64,000 nucleotides of DNA from Siphonodentalium dalli. Taxonomy: Eukaryota > Mollusca > Scaphopoda > Gadilida > Siphonodentaliidae. This document shows, piece after piece, positions 58,401 to 64,000 of this stretch (the stretch's first letter is position 1; each line of letters begins with the position of its first letter). The position numbers and the translations under genes were made by a program. The stretch covers positions 154,369,043 to 154,433,042 of the forward strand of contig CP136069.1 in assembly GCA_032622095.1 (NCBI GenBank), written 5' to 3'. The notes under the pieces were generated by a model, which did not search any database, was not told where the DNA came from, and saw only the letters and a list, made by a program, of their open reading frames with translations.

Positions 58401-59075
58401 AATTATTATATTGTATCGAACAAATATTTTGATTTAGCAGTAGGAAACTACTATTTTCAACTTTTACTAAGTTCAGACAATTGATGTTCGCCTTACTGAA
58501 GCTTTAATTTGGATCAGCGGCGAAATAACAAGTAGTTTCAGAACAAAGTTTGATGTAGTGTTCGTTACTATTTTTAGTAGTCAAAACTACATATGCATAG
58601 TGCACGATGGGAGAGACTTGAAGGCGTAGTATACAACTACGACTAATAGAGTCGAGTAGCCAACCAATCGGAAAGCTTGATTTCAATAACAAAGTCACGT
58701 GAGATACAATATATATATTATACAGCATGCGTATCCGTACACATGTACATGATTTGTAACCTCTTAATCTCTGACACGCATGGCATTAACAATTCACAAC
58801 ATATATCTACCTTTATACCGACTTCTTGTTGTCTTGTAAACAATATGTATTTCATTTTATGCATGGTGTCGGGAGATGGACCTCCATAACACATGTGCCA
58901 CATCGATTTGTATTTATAAACGACCGAGTAACATGTAAATTCCCGAACGTGCAACCACAAACTTCCAATTGCGGTGGGTAAATGGCAAGACACTGAGAGA
59001 GATATCATTTATTTTCGTGACGTGCGTGCATAGTCATATACAAAATAATGCAAACAAATACAACAAACACCCGGG
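58401..59075. other. Intron stretch with a dispersed repeat
   Basis: AAAGTCACGTGAGATACAAT near 58692 recurs near 41866. Otherwise nothing is recognised. Confidence 0.5.
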
Positions 59076-61186
59076 GGCCTGTTTCATGAAGCAAGGTCAT
59101 AAGATTATCTTAAGATGGACTTAATCTAAGATCTAAGGTGGATCTTATGATGTAACTTTTCCGTTTCAAGAACGCGTTTCACAAAACAAGATTAAGTCCT
59201 ACTTAAGTAGTAAGTTAAGTTCCCGCTCATTTAGACTGGTAATCGACAATTTTCTACAGTCCGGAACGAAAAAATGTGGGCTTATGCAATCTTTATGTAC
59301 GGCATTGAGAGGTTATCGAGAAAGAGCCGAGTCCGAGTTGACATTATTGTGTGACAGGGATGCTGGATAGCGGCTGGGGTGGGGTGGGCGAATCAGCGCA
59401 TGTATCTTAGTGTCTATAGTCAATGCATGGCCTTATATTCGCATATGGATCTTAGACTTGTATGAGTTCCACGATGTGAATTCGAACATGAGTACATCAC
59501 AGGCTTTGCGTTTACTGACGAGTGGCGGTGTCAGAAATAAGACAATATAATTATATGGATCGATGCATGACTGCGACCATGCATTCACGCCGAGTTAATC
59601 AACTGAGAGCAATGATCAGGCGGCGATTTTATTATGTGAGCCGACATAACTCGTATATTATCGACCACCGCTCTCTACGTGTAGCAATAATCAAAATAAA
59701 TCGGCGATGTCATCAGGACACACATAGGTCATTTTTCGATTCAAAGGGAAATGAAAACTATTTGTTAGAGTAACTTTTTTATTATTTTTATGCAGATGTT
59801 TTATGCGGTTGTCATACCATGGATATATATATAAAACTACGTTTTCGTTAGCACACTCGTATTAAGGGGTGTCATCGTTACGGGTGTGTATATCATATAT
59901 ACAGTATGATGTACAACGGTCATCCCACCCCTGCAAAAAAAAAAACATGACCAAAATTGGGACAGCCTTGAAAATCACGACATATTCTCTATAGAAAATT
60001 TCTAAAACATATTTTGATAAAGAGCGTTTGTGTTACCTTTCCTATATGACATATCTGCTTTGTAAACAGCCGACGGAAATTTGGAAAGAGGAAAGAATCA
60101 ATACATTAATTGATCGCATTTTACCCCATCTCCCACACACACATGGAATAACATAGAGGAGATTGTGAGCTTTGAGTTAGGCCATAATTCTTATCAAAAG
60201 TTTAATTCGTGGGTAATACAATTTATAATATATATTATCTATAGGTCACATACACAGCTGATAATTGACTATATCCTACATTCGACGAGGCTCGGGGTGG
60301 CTAGTTGGTCTCTGTGTGGGGGGGGGGTACATCGTGCAATTTCCAACTGCGCCCGCCCCTTAATTGAACCGGGCCAAACTTCCATGTTCGCGAAATGACA
60401 TGTCCACCCCACCCGTTGGATTTAAACTTTCCAATTGGTATCTCAAATATTCCAACTGTTTCTAACCTGACGCCCCTAAAGTTTGTGATTTTCGGTCGCT
60501 GCTGTTTATCTAAAACAACACATTCCTTTACTAGTTAGAAATTCAAACAATTGAAACCTATATATAGTGTACGATTAATGTTCTTGTCAGGCATGAAATT
60601 TCCAATTGCTAAACATTTTGACCAAAGTGTGTGTGTGTGGTGGGGGGGGGGGGTGGGGTAGACAACACACAAACCCCATTCGCCACGTCCCTGATGATAA
60701 GTCTGTACTCTGAATTGTTTTTACCAAATTAACCCTATGGTTATACGGTGGGGGGGGGGGGGGGTTGCCCTCTCCAAACTTTGGTTTTGAAATGTTTGAG
60801 GTACCAGTTGGAATGTTTAAACCCAAAGAGAATTTGGTGTTGTTTAATGGGGTGTAGTTGGACATTTCGAGGCGAACACCCCCTCTAACTCTGTAGCCAC
60901 GACCCTGTATACCGACGACGAATTGCCCACCCAGACAATGTACAGATATCTCCGTAATTGCAAAATATCATAGGCCGCCATACTTGTGATCGATATGCCA
61001 CTTATCACGTGGGTCTTAACTTTAAGATTATCTTATGACACCTCACAGCAGTCTTAAAGTTAAGACCAAAGTTAAGACCATCTTAAGTTAAGACCTTGTT
61101 CGTGAAACGCACTTATGACTGACGTTTGAACTTATGACCATCTTAAGTCCCAACTATGTCATAAGTTGCTTTCCTGAAACATGGCC
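59076..61186. mobile_element. TIR DNA transposon, non-autonomous, copy 2
   Basis: The ends match the 3620-5548 copy (GGCCTGTTTCATGAAGC at left, GAAACATGGCC at right). The outer 150 bp at left and 170 bp at right are almost the same as in copy 1. The flanks are CGGG and CGGA (3 of 4 bases match). The 1.8 kb interior is unrelated to copy 1. It holds G runs (60320, 60642, 60751) and no recognisable transposase; the 83-codon ORF at 59522-59773 is unrecognised. Confidence 0.85.
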
Positions 61187-61190
61187 CGGA

Positions 61191-61894
61191 CCAGTACAGC
61201 CTATATGTCACGCTTAATATCAAACGGTTTGCATACATGTAAGGAATATTTTGCGTATCAAATCCTGCAAAAATATATATAGTTAAATGAAAATTAAACT
61301 TTCATTCTAATTCATTGCATACATGTGTTAACCACTAAGATAATCGAGAGCTTTTCTATTTACATAGATAATTCTTTCTTTTGCCGAAAGCGTCGGAGAG
61401 ATACTTAGATAATTGTCGTGGATAAGATATTATTTCTGCTAATGCCTCATCATATTTTCCTTCCGATATCATACCAATTCAGAGATTATTTTATTGGGTA
61501 GAGATTTTAACAGTAATACCCCGATGTCACGATAATGAGGGCAATACAAGAGAAAGTGAGTTTAATCTTCAACCTCCTTCAAGTTACATATGACGCAAAT
61601 ACGTTAATGGAGTTTCTCATTGGTATCGAAGATCGTATTTGCACCGCTATTTTGTTCTTCATTAAGCGTTGGCGATGAATTCCACTACTTATTTCAGTGT
61701 GACAAAAATAATTTACTTAGAAACCGCCTAGTGCCGAAAGAATTGACATAGATGAGCCATGTTGACCACATGTATCTACGTATATACTGTATACATATCA
61801 CTAACTCAATACCTAATACTAAGGTAGTCAGACACACATGAATTGAATCGAATCTTATGGATATGAAATAGTTTTCAAATCATTCAAATTCCAG
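61191..61894. other. Intron stretch, nothing recognised
   Basis: AT-rich, no coding signal, ending in the acceptor CATTCAAATTCCAG. Confidence 0.5.
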
Positions 61895-62008
61895 CATCCA
61901 GCGGACCGACCACTCCAGACTTTGAAACGGCATGCGCTAGCAGCCCGGGAACTTGCTCATGTGCAGATGATACATACGACGGTGCTGCAGGGTGTGCCAG
62001 CAGACTGG
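61895..62008 (+). CDS. Host gene, cysteine-rich exon (exon d)
   Basis: The exon lies between TTCAAATTCCAG and the donor GTAAGC (62009). It is 114 bp, phase 1 at both ends. The junction codon is Ala, then SSGPTTPDFETACASSPGTC, with pattern C-x6-C-x-C-x10-C (CSCADDTYDG). This is the C-terminal half of the EB-like module seen in exons b, c and e, preceded by a short Pro/Thr linker. A MITE begins 16 bp downstream of the donor. Confidence 0.78.
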
Positions 62009-62028
62009 GTAAGCTGTAGACATATTAA

Positions 62029-62284
62029 CCTTTTCATGATGGGAGCTGGGCTGGTGCAGCATTAAAGAACCGGTGCGTCCTTACTCTTATATATGCGAGT
62101 TTCCCATAGGGAGCCTCGCATATATAAGAGAATGCACTTACAAGGTCAAGGTAAATACTGTTAGGCCAATTAATTCATTATCTTATATATGAGAGGCTCA
62201 ATATGGGCGACTCGCATATATAAGAGAATGTATTGGCACAGGGTTTTCGCAAATTTTCAGGAAACTCCTGCAGTCATGGAAGGG
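62029..62284. mobile_element. piggyBac-like MITE, nested-palindrome family, copy 5
   Basis: TTAA lies at 62025-62028 and 62285-62288. The ends are CCTTTTCATGATGGGAGC and its diverged complement. Two hairpins (about 62088-62140 and 62163-62236) share CTTATATATGCGAG and GCATATATAAGAGAATG. Its left TTAA starts 16 bp after the exon d donor. Confidence 0.82.
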
Positions 62285-63628
62285 TTAACCGTGGTCGCGG
62301 TAACCTACAGTATATGTCGTAATATATATGCTTTTCGCGCGTTTACAACTTTTCGACCATATATGTCAAATGCACCCCAAATTTAGACAACGGCCCATGA
62401 TCCCATCAATTAGTTCAAAATTCCATATTTTATACTGATGGTACTCGAAACTTCCCAATTCTACGAATTAGATCAAAATATAGATTTTAAACCAACATGG
62501 CTAATTCGAACGCCAAAGTTATATACACATAATGTGGTAAAAGGTATCTCAAAACGTACTTTCTCTACTCGAAAGATTTCTAAACAAATTGTGGACATAT
62601 ATCGCTAAAAACATATGCTTAGTTCCGTATATATGTAGATGTATGTTTTGATCAATGTGAGATCATGTTGTTTGTGCATGTTCATTTAGTAGTCGCGTAA
62701 ACATTGCAATTGTAGACCATGGAAAACTAGATATTCGTCGCTCTGAAATGTTTATGATACCTGATGATGCCACATAATATTGATGATTAAAAGGAAGAGA
62801 GCGTGGATTTTTTCAAGGTACTCAATCCGATCAGACGCTCCTAAATTACTATTTCTTTGGCTTGGGGGGGGGGGGGGGTGAAAAATATTTGATTCGAGTC
62901 GAGAAACCCACCCATCAAAGCTCAGAGTGATCAGATATCGAATTTTGAATTTGTTATTTCTCGAGATGTGTAATAATATGTGGCCCAGAAAAACGATGTC
63001 AAACGGAGGATCTCGGACAAAATTGCGGATGAAGATGGATAACCCTAAAATCAAGTGGTAATACGGTCAAATTTCGTGATACTTTAGTGATAATACGGCC
63101 ATATATTCTTGAACAAAATGTTGATAAATAACAAGGTTTGGGAAAATTGATACCATAGTTGACAGTGGTGAGCATTATTTTGTTGCAATAAATCGCTTCT
63201 GATAACTAAAGCGTATTTAGAAGAAATGTTTTTGTTGTATCTTGATGGTATGGGGACCGTCTGATCGGATTGAGTACCTTTAAGTAATGTATGTTAACTT
63301 AAAATATCGCATTATAACTTTTCTGGACGGTCACGCATTATTCCGTTTGCATTTCCAGAAATCCAATCACTCAAGTGTTGCTTTAAGTCCGATTTTTGTG
63401 TTCGAAATTGTATTTATTTATTACTTGAATTCGTCTGTATGTGAAAGTCTCGTAGAAAGGTGGTTCAGATATTAAAATGTTATCGACTTATTTTTATATC
63501 CGAATAAGTCAAAAGCGAACACTATCATGTGCATTTTGGACCACAAACCGCCATGTGGCTTTAAGAGTAGAATTATTTACCTCCTTATTTCAGTGTAAAT
63601 GTGTTCATACCATAATTTTGTCCTACAG
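62285..63628. other. Last visible intron
   Basis: AT-rich intron. It holds the TIR element at 62815-63280 and a G run near 62863. It ends in the acceptor TTTTGTCCTACAG. Confidence 0.55.
62815..63280. mobile_element. Small TIR element, 466 bp
   Basis: The ends are 27 bp inverted repeats with one mismatch (AAGGTACTCAATCCGATCAG…). No target duplication is evident and there is no ORF with a recognisable product. The superfamily is unknown. Confidence 0.7.
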
Positions 63629-63841
63629 TTTACGCCAAGGCAATGACGTGTGGAGATATCCAAGCCGAAGCATCAGCTGGAACTACGAATCTCTGCGCCA
63701 CGGATATCAAATTCACAGTCGACAGCGGCACCATCTCAAACATTACGTCAAATATGGTGTGCACAAGTTTGGCATGCGCATGTCCAACCGAAGGATCAAC
63801 GTCATACGTCAAACTCTCCACAACTTTAGGATTCTGCAAAG
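63629..63841 (+). CDS. Host gene, cysteine-rich exon (exon e)
   Basis: The exon lies between the acceptor TTGTCCTACAG and a weaker donor GTTCGT (63842). It is 213 bp, phase 1 at both ends. The leftover G plus TT gives Val, then YAKAMTCGDIQAEASAGTTN. Cys pattern C-x14-C-x21-C-x4-C-x-C-x17-C, with the CACPTEG core matching the C-x-C cores of the other exons. NIT offers an N-glycosylation site. The open phase at the end means at least one more exon lies beyond the window. Confidence 0.78.
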
Positions 63842-64000
63842 GTTCGTTTAAAGCACAGGTCCTTGAGAAAAGTTTGCTCCAATACCTAATGTTTACTGCA
63901 GTATACATGTATATATATATAAAATTTTAATATACTTGCATGTTTACATTATATATACTCGTCACGATGCTTGAAAATAATGGCGTAGAAGAATTGTAGG

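Overview
This window looks like animal nuclear DNA, most likely from a marine lophotrochozoan such as a mollusc (an inference, not proven). It is AT-rich, its coding is split by introns with GT/AG borders, and it has no bacterial operons. The retroelement types present (a GIY-YIG Penelope-like element and non-LTR elements with 2A and PHD modules) are typical of aquatic invertebrates. One host gene is visible on the + strand. Its five exons (34810-34849, 42228-42395, 53377-53571, 61895-62008, 63629-63841) encode a hydrophobic leader followed by cysteine-rich EB-like modules. Every internal junction is phase 1 and every internal exon is a multiple of three. The first exon with an ATG and the 3' end lie outside what I can identify. 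Almost everything else is mobile or repeated DNA.

Layout. 0-8 kb: a decayed non-LTR reverse transcriptase, then a decayed Penelope-like element with an SGNH-like N-terminal part and a C-terminal GIY-YIG domain, split by a 1.9 kb TIR transposon. 8-15 kb: gene-free DNA with copies of a dispersed repeat, one carrying a small TIR element. 15.5-21.4 kb: a foldback-like inverted repeat around a 1.6 kb minisatellite, its right arm hit by a hAT-like element that itself carries a mariner-type MITE, followed by a tandem duplication. 22.2-27.5 kb: a 5'-truncated non-LTR element between about 0.97 kb direct repeats. 27.7-28.8 kb: a near-perfect palindrome. 29.5-34.5 kb: a 5 kb degenerate palindrome. 34.8-64 kb: the host gene, whose introns hold a 2A/PHD-type non-LTR element, piggyBac-like and mariner-like MITEs, an apparently intact two-ORF non-LTR element between 1.63 kb direct repeats of ATC microsatellite, a 2.9 kb long-TIR transposon with a decayed zinc-finger gene, and a second copy of the TIR family that split the Penelope-like element.

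The most unusual signal is that two unrelated non-LTR retrotransposons (23213-26566 and 45118-51167) are each bounded exactly by kilobase-scale direct repeats that behave as target-site duplications, far longer than the tens of bases usual for target-primed reverse transcription. Other strong signals are the long-TIR element at 54486-57374 with a 5 bp target duplication, the SGNH-like domain on a Penelope-like element, and MITEs lying 16-20 bp from host-gene splice sites.
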